Notes under the pieces: model-generated
Databases searched by the model: none
What the model was told of the DNA's origin: nothing
The model's input: only the letters and a program-made list of their open reading frames with translations
Assembly (NCBI RefSeq): GCF_031143425.1
Contig: NC_090439.1
Span: 354,634,027-354,698,026 of the forward strand
Source of the DNA: Pleurodeles waltl
Taxonomy: Eukaryota; Chordata; Amphibia; Caudata; Salamandridae
Direction: 5' to 3'
DNA: 64,000 nt
Translations under genes and position numbers: made by a program
Part shown: one piece after another, positions 43,456 to 54,540 of the stretch
Layout: the number at the start of each line of letters is the position of its first letter
Position numbering within the stretch: position 1 is the stretch's first letter

Positions 43456-44003
43456 TACCAATGTCCTGGCCCATTCAAAGGAGACAGAATGCTTTATGGC
43501 TTTTATTAACTAATAACCCACAGTTGGTGCTGGTGTTCCGTCACCTCTTTCACCAGAATTTCCTGTTCCTCTGCACTGAAGCGACATTTTCTTTTCTTCT
43601 TAAAAGTGTCCTGGTTCTTGTGTGGGTCCTCCTGGCTGGTTCCTGGTCTGTTGTCATCTTCCTGGGTCTGTAGAGGCATCTGGGATCCATTTTGGCTCCC
43701 CTCTGCTGAAATGGCTGGGTTCGCAGGGAATTTTGACGCTATTGCATCAAAAAACGCTGCATATCCGGTTTGCGGTGTCGTAAATCGACCCACAGTCATT
43801 TCCGCCGCATTAGCGTCTTTTTGCTTTACGACTTGACGCTGCGCATAAAAAAAAACGACTCCCACCTGTGGTTTGCGCCGCCGTGCATCAAAGTATAAAT
43901 TTGCTGCCCGCGCGGCGCACCAAAATGGCGTTAACCGGCGGTATTATTTTGGATGCACAACTGCGCCAGTGCAGTTTTGCATCAAAAAGTATAAATATGG
44001 CCC
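43456..44003 (-). mobile_element. Harbinger-like element fragment with a Myb/SANT-like ORF
   Basis: The right edge (AGTATAAATATGGCCC, ending 44003, followed by TAA) has the same terminus as the foldback elements at 2.05 and 11.6 kb. Subterminal GCAAAACTGC-type hairpins are also shared. The minus-strand frame 43865-43506 encodes 119 residues ending KKKRKCRFSAEEQEILVKEV. This is the start of a Myb/SANT-like domain of the kind found in the second protein of PIF/Harbinger transposons and in the host protein NAIF1. The domain is cut short by a stop, and the left part of the element is missing. Confidence 0.7.
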
Positions 44004-44111
44004 TAAATGTGTTAAATAGAGAGGTCGTTAAGTAACTAGAACACAGATAATCTTTCCTTGATTTGAAAATTTGTGATATTTTAGCGATGCTGCATTAAGG
44101 GTGTACTGTAT

Positions 44112-44760
44112 CTAGTCATGCAGTACCTTTAAACACCTTAGAAAGTAGACCTGGCACCTTGTTTTTGTTGATTTCATAGAATTCTTCTGCAGGGCGGCTA
44201 GAGCATTCAGAGAAAGAAAGTTGTTTTCTGCTAGGAATGTCACAGTGTGACATATATTCAAGTTGCATGTTTTTATCATTTTTTGGTAGTTCCCAGAAGA
44301 TACATTTTTTAGTATATTCTCATTTGCAGACCAGCAATCAGATGGCTGGTTGAAGGAAGCTGAATGTAGGCCGCTTGAAGCTCTTAAGTTCAATTCTAAA
44401 CGAAGGCTTGCCTGGGGAGTAGAGGGTCTTAAATTGAGAGGCCTAAAGTTCTGCATATGGATTGTATACAGGGTACTAATCTGTTTTGCTGGAAGTACCA
44501 GTGCAGCGTAAAGCAGAATCAAGAGAAGTTTAACATTCAAGGCCAAAAGCAAAGACATGATGGTCTTCCCGCCATAGATGCTAGAGAGGTGTTTGACACC
44601 CTTTGGTACTGTGCAAGCTTTGCTCTTTACTTGGTCAGTGTGAGCAGAAGAGGTTACTTTAGTGTCAATTCTAATGCCTATGTACTGGTAGTTCGGAAGA
44701 AAGCCTTTTAGGTGTTTTCCTATGCGCCAACGTGGATCACATTTTGTATACTGTTTTGGG
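44112..44760 (-). pseudogene. Fragment of a second non-LTR retrotransposon (post-RT region)
   Basis: On the minus strand, from about 44760, the translation reads YIGIRIDTKVTSSAHTDQV and then SLLLALNVKLLLILLYAALV and TPQASLRLELNLRAS. This sequence order is that of the thumb and C-terminal linker of non-LTR retrotransposon proteins. The last 149 codons (44558-44112) are open. The upstream RT core is not found. Confidence 0.55.
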
Positions 44761-46920
44761 TGTTCAGGCCTTTAGTCATACCTATGTTCAGTGGCATTGT
44801 TAGAAATTATTCCTTTACATCCAAGGTTTTTTTTTGTTGTGAGTTGTATAGGTGTGTGAAAACTTTTGCCATTTCTTTAATATTCTCCAGCGGGCAAGTG
44901 AGCACCACACCTCATTGTTTGCTGGACGACTCACTCTGTCTTAGATGAGTCATGAGAAGTTGTCTAGGTATCTCACTAAACTTAATGTATTTCTACTTAG
45001 TTAATGGTAGTGCAAACTCAGCTTGGTGAATTAAATGGCTTTTCTGGTCAGATTTGGCTTTTGAAAGTTCTCTGAAGAAGCCCTTAGATAAGGTTCCATT
45101 TCATAGAGCAGTATTGAGAGAGTGTAGCTTATATAATCTTTCTTAACATGGAATGTTTATGAATTAATGTGTGATAATGCTGCAAAGAAACTATAATGAT
45201 AGTAATTTTGCTTAGATGTGCACTTGAATTGTGACCACGAGGAGTGGCCTCCAATGTATACATAGACTAATAATAATGACCAAAATGTTTATATTATGTT
45301 TAAATAAGCTTATTCTAATGATTGCGTTATTGAATCTGTGCTGAAATCTTCATAGGCCTTAAGTTAGCATGAGCCGAAGCTTAGCTGCTTGGCTCTCATA
45401 TTAAATGCATTTTTCTGTTTTTCAATATGCTGACTCACAAAGGGACATGACCCTGCGTGCTCTTTTTCTTCAAATTAGAAGATGAATGTAACCATGTTAG
45501 ATCCGTTCACACAGCCTTTTCAGAATAAATGTTAAAAGTAAATTGAAACAGTGTAGATTAATGTAATGTGCAAGGTCATTCAAACCGGTGAAGACAATGA
45601 AACTGCTGACCAGAAGATGTGCAAAGAATTACAGAAAGATTAAATCATACCGGACGCGCCACCTCGGAAGACGTCAATTATGAAGACCAATCAAAGACTT
45701 GTAAAATAATATGGGGTGAAGAGTTGGGTTACATAATGTACTTTCTGATAGGTTAAAGATAGAGGGGTATAACAATTGTCCAATAAAATTTTGGGGGAAT
45801 GTACAACGGGAAAGGGATAAAAACCCATGTCACGAGGAGTCATTTAGGTAATGCTATTGATTTTATCCAGAAACTCTGTCACTTTGTTTGGTGACTTGTT
45901 GGTTTACTTAAAACATCCTCGCCCTTAGAATTGTGCATTTTACACTTTACCTCCTTATGAGGGAAGTGCCCTTTTGCCCCAGAGCTGAGTATTGACTGAT
46001 GGCAAATTTACTGATGTCCTGAAGACGAAGACTGAACCTGTGCGCTGACCTAAACTTTGGAGGGTAATTATGACAATGCAAATGTGATTTGTCTGTTTGC
46101 TTTTCCTTTCTAGGTACCAACTGCTTACTTTTGACAGAGACCTTAGATAGATGTTTTCCAAATTAGTGTTCTAAATTGTTTTGCATGAAGCCCAACATGC
46201 AAATGCTAATCAGAGGTTAGGACAGGTGTTCACCAAAACTGACGCAAATAGACAAACGACCAAAACTATGCTTTGTTGAACTGACGCGTTATTGACACTC
46301 TGCTAAACTTGATCTATGTTCACGCCGTGTTATGTTCTGATGTTTGTGATTCTCGCTTTAATGAAATCTTATCAAAGTTGCCATATCGTGACCATGCTAT
46401 TATGTTTCTTGGTGTTGAGATTAACGCATATGCTTATAGACTGTAATTAATAGGGAATAAAACCTATAAAATTCTACTATTCAAGTTGTGGTTATTCATG
46501 GCGGAAAGGGCATGGTAGTGTCTTTAAATTGATTAATGACTCTGACTAAAGTGAAATGCTTTGTCATGATAAATATTGATGACATTATTGAGGTATTGAT
46601 TGATAGATTGATTAGCTATCTCGTCCTAAGGTGTCTCTCAACTGGGTCAAAAGATTCATTGGCCTAAAACGAGTCCTGATGTGTAATAAAATATCATAAA
46701 GGGACGCGTTAGCAGTTCGATCTCAAAATAGGTTTTCTAACTCTTTTTGGTCTTCCTTTTCGTCTCTAGGTTTTATGGCTTATTATATCATTATGTCCCC
46801 TTCTAGAAACTTTTTTTTCTGCCTCTCACACCTGGTTCGAGGTGACTAACCCTTCATTTTCCAGAAAAAGATCAGAATAGTGGGCTTGTTGTTTTGTTTT
46901 CTCATCAGATAATCTGCATT
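44761..46920. other. No gene recognised; possible solo LTR-like stretch
   Basis: AT-rich DNA. Around 45,780-46,500 there are a CAATAAAATT, a GGGATAAAAACCC TATA-like box at about 45817, and AATAAAACC at about 46455, features that could belong to a degenerate retroviral LTR. No repeat partner or terminal duplication is seen. Nothing else is recognised. Confidence 0.4.
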
Positions 46921-47204
46921 TCTCCAGTACTGGGGTATCTTTCATAGATTCACACACTTGAATCATTCACCGTCGTCAAATTGGGAGTCCCATGGTACAT
47001 AGAAAGCAGTACATCAAAATGTAACATTGAAGTTAATAGAAAAATACATTTACTCTAATAGCTTAGTGCTATTAGAAATGACCCAAAGTCCAGCCAGTCA
47101 AGCGAGAGCACCCTTTAGAACCCTCAGCACATAGGCTCCAGTCTCTCAGATTTTCTACCACACGTCGTGTGAAGGGAGTCTCCCTGAGCTCTGCTCAGTT
47201 TACC

Positions 47205-49382
47205 TTTTCCTGACAAGAATTCTTTGGATACTTTTTTCTACTTCTACAGCTATGACTTCTACACCATGTCCACAGCCAAAAAAGGCCTATTTTGACCCTG
47301 CAACACCTGTAGGAAGCCAATGCTTCACTGTGAGGATCCTCGCAAGGATTGCATTTAGTGTCTTCACCCAGAGCACAAAGTGAAAGATTGTAAAATTTGT
47401 AGAACCTTTCCGTCAAAACTTTGAGAGACAGAGAGACCATGCTCCTGCTGTGACTTCAAAAACTTAAATCCAGTGAAAACCTTCATCTTCAAGGAAACAT
47501 AGTAAGAAAGGTAATTCCGAACCTTCCACTACGGCTGCCACCTCAATAAAAGTTAAAAAAACATCCAGTTCTCTGCCACCATTGACATCAAAGATTTCAG
47601 GCTCGTTGATGACAGGTTTCATACCCTCTGCTACCACAGCGATGGCAACGTTCACAGCTCCACCGTTGCCCGTGATAGTAACGTCATCGCCGTTATCATC
47701 AACGACAATAACATCGGTGAGCACTATGTGTGGGCCCTATTTACCGTCGACCCAGGGTAAAAAGATGTTGAAGAAATCAACCTCTGGAGAACCATTGTCG
47801 AAAAAGTTTCACTCCTCAACATCAGATCCATCATCAACAGGTAAGAAATCAAAAGCTACTTCATCGTCGACGCGGATACTGTCGACAACTCGACATCGAA
47901 ATACGAACCAGAAATTATGGCACCATCGACGACAGCCCTGTCGACAGCAGCTCAGTCGACACCGGCTCCGTCAACGACAGCTTAGTCGAAGGCAACTTCA
48001 AGAATTACAACAACATCATTGGCGGCTCAGACTACGAGTGCACCATCGACGAGGGCACCATCGACGATAACTTCATTGACGGCCCACTTCTTACCTGCAG
48101 ACGCACCAACGACACCTATACCGTTGACGACAGTGGATTCAGAGAAATCTTCCTTTTTGCCCTTAAAAGTGATAACAATAAAACTTAAATCCACTCAAGA
48201 AACATTGCTACTTTCACATACCTCACCTAGTAAGATAATGAGGATGAAGAGGAATATGGAGATGAGTACTCTATCGATGGTCTGTTTCCGGTGGCACGCA
48301 GTCCTTCAGACCTAAGAATTAAATGCCAGGAAGAGGATGAGGAAGAGTGTGAAGGATTATATATATTCAGCAATCGTTTCAAGATCAACAATGCACACGC
48401 TCGCAAGAAATATCAGCGCAAACCAACAGTGCAGATGCCAGTGTCACTAACTGCCAATTTGCAGCATATGATGCAAGATTATTACAGTAGATTCCCACCA
48501 CCAGGGTCAACAACTCTGATACAGCATCCGCAACTATAGTTAAGTCCTTCTTCCAGAGACCGATCCTCAGAGTTTCAAGTACCTATAGTACCGTTACCAC
48601 CTCCATCTCCATCTCCCGAAAATGATCCGCCTTCCTCGGAAGAAGATCAGGAAGAAGGGGAGATCCAGGACACTGCCTCACTCCCCGATGAATGGGATAC
48701 CTACCAGATGCAAACGCCATCCCCCTCTACTCCTCCACCAGTAGATTCTCCGCCACAAGATATTGGGGAATTCCATAGTATAATGAAAAGAGCAGCCAAG
48801 AGATTCCAGCTTCCCATTGTAACAAAGCAGTCGGATTGCTTCCTTTATGACTTTAAGGAAGACACCAGAAAGTCAGTTGGTGCGATCCCGATTGTAGACT
48901 TCATCTGGGAAGAGGGCCTTAAAGTAATGCAGACCTCATCCTCCATACCAGCAGTACTTCCTAAACTGGACAGGAAATACAAAGCTCCAGAAAATTCACC
49001 AGCTTGTTTGATTGGTCAACCCAAACCTGACTCTGCAAGAACTCAGGCGGCCCAGCAAAGATCCAGAAATCCACCCTCTCTGCTTTCCAGTCCCCCGGTT
49101 AAGAAAGGACGGCGCTTAGATACAATAGGAAAAAAGTTCTCCACAATGACGGCTACAACGGTCAGGGCAGCAAACTCGTTGGCGATTCTAGGCAGATACG
49201 ACAGCCAGATGTGGTCAGACATCTCCCAATACATCAATATCCTTCCCAAGGATGCTAGAGCTGAAGCTCGAAAGATGTTGCAAAAAGGAGAAAATATCTC
49301 TGCTGAGATCATAGACTGTGCAAAAGATGTGTCGGCCACAGGTTTTTGCCAGCTAGCCGGAGCGGCAGTACTAAGACAATAG
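47205..49382 (+). pseudogene. DIRS1-like ORF1 (Gag-like)
   Basis: Near 47310 a Cys-rich stretch (CNTCRKPMLHCEDPRKDC, then CLHPEHKVKDCKIC) with in-frame stops matches the N-terminus of DIRS Gag-like proteins. A Ser/Thr-rich middle follows. The last 224 codons, 48708-49382, are open. They contain FQLPIVTKQSDCFLYDF and a helical C-terminal part (ANSLAILGRYDSQMWSDI) typical of this family. Confidence 0.7.
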
Positions 49383-50462
49383 GGTTGGCTAAAAACCACT
49401 TCACTCCCCCCCCCCAGAGGTTCAGATGAAGGTTCTGAGTATGCCATATGATGGGGAACTACTGTTTGACAAGCATATTGATGACGCGTTGCAGTCAATA
49501 AAAACGGACACAGCTAGATCGTTGGGTACTCAATTCATTTCGAGGGGCAAGAGGCAGAGGACCTTATTCCTACGGAGGTGGCCTGCACCAGTATAGACAG
49601 TACCAACCTTACCAGGGCCAGTTTCGTTCAGCCACCAATCAACAAGAGCAACAATCCTATAGGCAACCACCATCTGCAGCCTACAGACATACCACAAGAG
49701 GAAAGTCTACTTATAGGGACAAGGACACAGCCAGAAAATGCTGACCTCCACCAGGTGCCTGCCTTCAACCTCTATTCCAACTCTCAGAGAGGGGGCAGAA
49801 TTTCCACCTTCTCCCGTCAGTTGTCCCAAATCACCTCAGACGGATAGGTTCTCGATATCACCAAAGAGCATACCCTGGAATTTCAACAACCTCCTCCAAA
49901 GGTGCCAGCACGAGGACCCCCACCTGCCCACTTGAAAGAGCTCCTTTTACAGATTTCCACAATGATAGGCAAGGGAGCAGTAGAGATCGTACTGAAGTCT
50001 CAGAGGGGAACCGGCTTCTACTCTCGCTTCTTCCTCATCCGGAAAAAGACAGGAGACTAGCGCCCCATCTTAGATCTTTGATGTTTTATCAAATTCCCGA
50101 AAAAACAGTAATTTCGGATGATCACTCTTCAGGATGTATTAGAGATGCTCAACCAGCGGGATTACATGACGGTCTTAGATCTCCAAGATGCCTACTTTCA
50201 TATCCCTATTCACCCCAGCCATAGGAAATTCTTACGCTTCAAGGTAGTAGGCATCCACTACCAAATCAAAGTTTTACCATTCGGTCTGAGATCGGCTCCT
50301 TGAGTGTTCACCAAGGTCTTAGCTCCGGTGGCAGCGTACCTCTGACAAAAAGGAGTTCAAGTGTTTCCATACTTGGACAATTGGCTACTAAAAGCACAAA
50401 CAGCATCCAGGGCATCCAGAGACACAGCAACATGCCTGTCACTCTTCCAGAGATTAGGTCTC
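49383..50462 (+). pseudogene. DIRS1-like reverse transcriptase, first part
   Basis: After a Gln/Tyr-rich linker, the RT core is seen from 50118: YMTVLDLQDAYFHIPI (motif A region), HRKFLRFKV and KVLPFGLRSAP. The catalytic box then reads FPYLDNWLL near 50370, where the second Asp of the usual YLDD is Asn. Several stops are present. It ends where the palindromic element begins. Confidence 0.8.
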
Positions 50463-50465
50463 TAA

Positions 50466-51084
50466 GGGGGTGATTCTGATTCTGGCGGGCGGCGGAGGCC
50501 GCCCGCCAAAATTCCGCCCCCAAAATACCGCGCTGCGGTCAAAAGACCGCGGCGGGTATTTCAAGTTTTCCCCTGGGCTGGCGGGCGGCCGCCCGCCAGC
50601 CCAGGGGAAAACGACCTTCCCACGAGGATGCCGGCTCGTAATCGAGCCGACGGAGTGGGAAGGTGCGACGGGTGCATTTGCACCCGTCGCGTATTTCACT
50701 GTCTGCCAAGCAGACAGTGAAATACTTGTAGGGGCCCTCTTACGGGGGCCCCTGCAGTGCCCATGCCACTGGCATGGGCACTGCAGGGGCCCCCAGGGGC
50801 CCCGCGACCCCCCCTACCTCCATCCGGTTCCCGGCGGGCGGACCGCCGGGAACTGGATGGCGGTAGGGGGGGTCGGAATCCCCTCGGCGGCGCAGCTAGC
50901 TGCGCCGCCTTGGAGGATTCAACAGGGCAGCGGTACACTGGCGGGAGACCGCCAGTGTTGCCGGTCTGACCGCGGCTTTACCGCCGCGGTCAGAATGCCC
51001 TGCGGGGCACCGCCGGCCTGTCGGCGGTGCTCCCGCCGACCCTGGCCCCGGCAGTCTAAGACCGCCGGGGTCAGAATCACCCCC
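50466..51084. mobile_element. GC-rich palindromic element, copy 2 (619 bp)
   Basis: Ends GGGGGTGATTCTGA and TCAGAATCACCCCC, flanked by TAA on both sides (50463-50465 and 51085-51087). The internal hairpins are the same as in copy 1, in opposite relative order for several blocks. Inserted in the DIRS reverse transcriptase. Confidence 0.88.
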
Positions 51085-51087
51085 TAA

Positions 51088-51998
51088 GTCTCTACCAAAA
51101 ATCACACCTAACCCCATCAACCAACATCACCTTTCTAGGAGCTGTATTAGATACAGGACAAGCAAAAGCTTTCACCTCTCAGGACAGGTAGAAGAGGATT
51201 TGAAGTCTAGTGCTTCGCCTCAGCAAAAGAAAGTCCACTTCGGTCCGGATTTACAAATCTTTTCTGGGAAAGCTCCCCTCGTGCATTCCGTTGATACCAA
51301 ACTGCCTTCTCCACATGAGACCACTTCAGCAACAGTTAGACAGCCAGTGGAAACAAATAAACAGATCTTTCAAGAATATCGTCCAAATAACGCCAACAAT
51401 GAAACAGGCCATGGAATGGTGGTTGAAGACCCCCCACATCTCTGAAGGTCTCTACTTTCTGAATCAAAGCCCGGAACCTGTGCTGACCACAGACGCGTCT
51501 CTGGAGGGATGGGGCACACACCTCGAAGATCTGACACTGAGAGGGAAATAGACCAGCCAGGAAGCAATGCTCCACATCAACTTGCTAGAATTAAGAGCCA
51601 TCTTCCTAGCACTTAAGTCCTTCCTAACAAGGATCAGGGGCTCATCAGTCTTGGTCTGGACCAACAACCCCACAAGCATGTATCACTTCAATAAGCAGAG
51701 CGGTACAAAATCGCCAGCACTGTCTATTCATGCACAAGAGATATGGAATTGGGCACTTCGACATCACATAACTCTTAGAGCAGAACACGTTCCTGGAGTA
51801 TCAAACACCCTGTGGACTCATTAAGCAGGACCTCAGCAACCTGCCACAAGCGAGAGCTTAACCAGGCAACTCTCAATCATCTTTTTCTTCGCTGGGGCAA
51901 GCTCAATTTCGACCTCTTTGCGACAAAGGATAACAAGAAATGCCAGTACTACGCACGCTGGCAACCACAGAGAGGGTCAAGGGGAATGCATTTTTGAT
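51088..51998 (+). pseudogene. DIRS1-like RNase H region
   Basis: Frames after the insertion contain LTTDASLEGWGTHLE (RNase H first Asp), LELRAIFLALKSF, LRAEHVPGVSNT, and later KLNFDLFATKDNKKCQYY, the usual order behind RT in DIRS elements. Frame changes and stops are frequent. Confidence 0.75.
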
Positions 51999-52299
51999 CA
52001 AATGGTGGGGAATCTATGCTTATGCTTTTCGCCTGCTTCCGCTAATCCCGAGAATTCTAAAGATGAAGAGAGAACCTTGCAGGCTATTACTGATAACTCC
52101 CAGATGGCCACACCAATTGTGGTTCATGAGCTCCTGCTCCTCTCAGAACAAACTCACATTCTGTTGAAACCAATTCCGAACGTGCTAACGATGAATCAGG
52201 ACCAGGTCTTTCATCCCAGCCCGACTTCTCTTCGGTTATCAGCCTGGTTCCTGAAATCAATGAATTTGCTCACCTAAATATTCCAGCAGACTGTCATGA

Positions 52300-53272
52300 A
52301 GTGCTCGCTAATGCTAGGGCCCAGGCCACAAATAAAACATATAAACTCAAATGGAAAAGATTCGGTATATAGTGTAAGGATTCAGATGTCCACCCTCTGA
52401 CATCTTCTCCAGAACAGATACTTTCGTACTTCTCTCCCACTCCTCTATCAAGGTTCACCTGGCAGCCATTTCTAGACTTCGCTGTACCACTAGTTCACCA
52501 TCTTTATGGTCCTCCAGAGTAGTAAAACAATTTATAAAGGATCTATTCAGAATGTTTCCTCCAATTAAAATCCTCCTCCTCCCTGGCACCTCAATATTGT
52601 ACTTTCGCCAATGATGAAGCATCCATTTGAGCCTATATACAGAGCAGAAATTAAATACATTTCCTGGAAGACAGCGCTTTTCCTAGCGCTTACGTCAGCA
52701 AAGAGGGTCAGTGACATTCAGGCATTCACAACCTCGCAACCTTTTCTTCAATTTAAGTAGGACACGATCATCCTTAGAACTAATCTTAAATTTATCCCTA
52801 AAGTTCCCTCGAGCTTTCATCTGAATGAACCAGTAGTATTGAAGCCTTTCTTCCAATACCCCCAAACTCCAGAAGAAAGAGCGCTATATTCCTTAGCTCT
52901 CAAGAGGTGTCTCAAAGTTTACATAAAAAAGACTAGCAGCTTTCGGAAGGCTGATGAATTGTTTGTAGGCTATGGCCAACTAAGAAAAGGGTATCCTGTT
53001 ACCAACAGACTATAGCTCAGTGGATAGCTACCGCTATACAATTTTGTCACCAGCTAGGTGGAAAGCCACTGACAGCCAACGTCAAAACCCACTCCACCAG
53101 AACTGTGTCCACCTCCACAGCTTTCTTCGCAGGAGTGCCTTTACAGCAAATATGCAGAGCGGCAACTTGGTCTAGAAGCCACATCTTCACTGAGCACTAC
53201 TGCCTGGATACCGCAGACAGGATGGACGCAGCAGTAGGACAAGCAGTTCTGCGAAATTTATTTGCATAAGGT
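52300..53272 (+). pseudogene. DIRS1-like tyrosine recombinase
   Basis: The degraded coding region ends with an uninterrupted stretch: THSTRTVSTSTAFFAGVP, then ICRAATWSRSHIFTEHYCLD, ending LRNLFA and a stop at about 53270. The His-x-x-Arg and the later Tyr are the conserved catalytic residues of this recombinase family. Upstream, FLALTSAKRVSDIQAF is visible near 52680. The enzyme would insert the circular DNA copy. Confidence 0.75.
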
Positions 53273-53344
53273 GAGACAATAATTCTTTACCCACCATCCA
53301 CTAATATGTATGTATAAATGGATATGGATATCTTATGTTAACTG

Positions 53345-53470
53345 CTAAATATTCTGATTCAAGCATGTGAATCTATGAAAGATACCCCAATACTGGAGAA
53401 GAAAATAAGTTACTTACCTGTAACTGTGGTTCTCCAGTATTGGTATCTTTCATAGATTCACATGCGACCC
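53345..53470. repeat. Internal inverted copies of the DIRS terminal repeat
   Basis: TGTGAATCTATGAAAGATAC and the complementary GTATCTTTCATAGATTCACA face each other around AGTTACTTACCTGTAACT. The same words form the element's outer ends, so this is the complementary region that DIRS elements use for circle formation. Confidence 0.75.
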
Positions 53471-53790
53471 ACCCTCCTCCTCATAGAGGGTCACCTCATG
53501 TCTTCTTCCTTTATACATCTCTTGTGCTAGAAAATCTGAGAGACTGGAACCTCTGTCCTGAGGGCTCTGAAGGGTGCTCTTGCCTGATTGGCTGGACTTT
53601 GGGTCATTTCTAATAACACTGATAAGCTATTAAAGTGAATGTATTTTTCTATGAACTTCAATATTACATTTTAATTTACTGCTTTCTATGTACCGTGGGA
53701 CTCTTATTTCGATGAAGGGGAATGATTCAAGAATGTGAATCTATGAAAGATACCAATACTGGAGAACAACAGCTACAGGTAAGTAACTTA

Positions 53791-54540
53791 GGCCCCTATT
53801 TATACTTTTTGGTGCAAAACTGCACCAAAACGTTTAGCACTGGCTTGCACCATTTCTGTGCACCAGCCAGGCACTATATTTATGGAATGGTGCAAGCCAG
53901 TGCAAAGGGTAGGCTAGAGTAAAATAAAATGACTTTAGTCGGGTGGGGCTGGCGGTATAGAAGAAGGGGGTTTAGCACCAAAAAAATGACCTTAGGCAGG
54001 TTAGAGTAAAACAAAATGACTCTAACCAGATTAGAGTCATTTTATGGTGCTAAACCTACCATGGCACATGACTCCTGCCTTAGAAAAGGCAGGAGTCATG
54101 CCCACCACCCCACTGGCCAGCCCAGGGGACAAGCGTCCCCTGGGCATGGCCATTGCACCCTGTACCATGTCTGGGGGCCCATTACAGGGCCCCCTATGGC
54201 ACTTTAAAAAATAAAATTCAATACTTACCTGTACTTATCTGTACTTACCTGGGATGGGGTCCCCCATCCTCTGTAGTTCCTCTGGTGTGGGTGGAGGTGC
54301 CCCTGGGGCCTCGGGAGGTCACCTGTGGGCTTATTCCATGGTGTTCCACCATGGAAATATGCCCACTGGTCCCCTAACACCTGCCCTGACCCAGGAGTTA
54401 GAAAAATGGGGCAAAGCAAGCTTTGCACCATTTTGTAACCCCTCCTCCCTCCTGTGCACCATTTTTGCACGGGAGTATGAATATGGCGTTAAGGCCATAG
54501 AGTAATTTCTTGCACGGGAACGCCTACCTTGCATCTAAAG
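53791..54540. mobile_element. Harbinger-like foldback element, right end missing
   Basis: The left end GGCCCCTATTTATACTTTTT is preceded by TTA. The subterminal hairpin TTGGTGCAAAACTGCACCAA and the interior (GACTCCTGCC...GGCAGGAGTC, CCCCATCC) match the 12.0-12.8 kb region closely. It stops at about 54540 without a matching terminus. No coding region. Confidence 0.8.

Larger units (their letters stand above)
46921..53790 (+). mobile_element. DIRS1-like tyrosine-recombinase retrotransposon
   Basis: The left end (TCTCCAGTACTGGGGTATCT from 46921) reappears inverted at the right (ACCAATACTGGAGAAC, ending at about 53767). The similarity reaches about 245 bp inwards (46921-47165 versus about 53510-53767). 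A second inverted pair surrounds 53345-53470. The interior encodes, in order, Gag-like, RT/RNase H and tyrosine recombinase regions, all degraded. There is no integrase and no LTR, as expected of DIRS. A GC-rich palindromic element is inserted at 50466. Confidence 0.88.
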
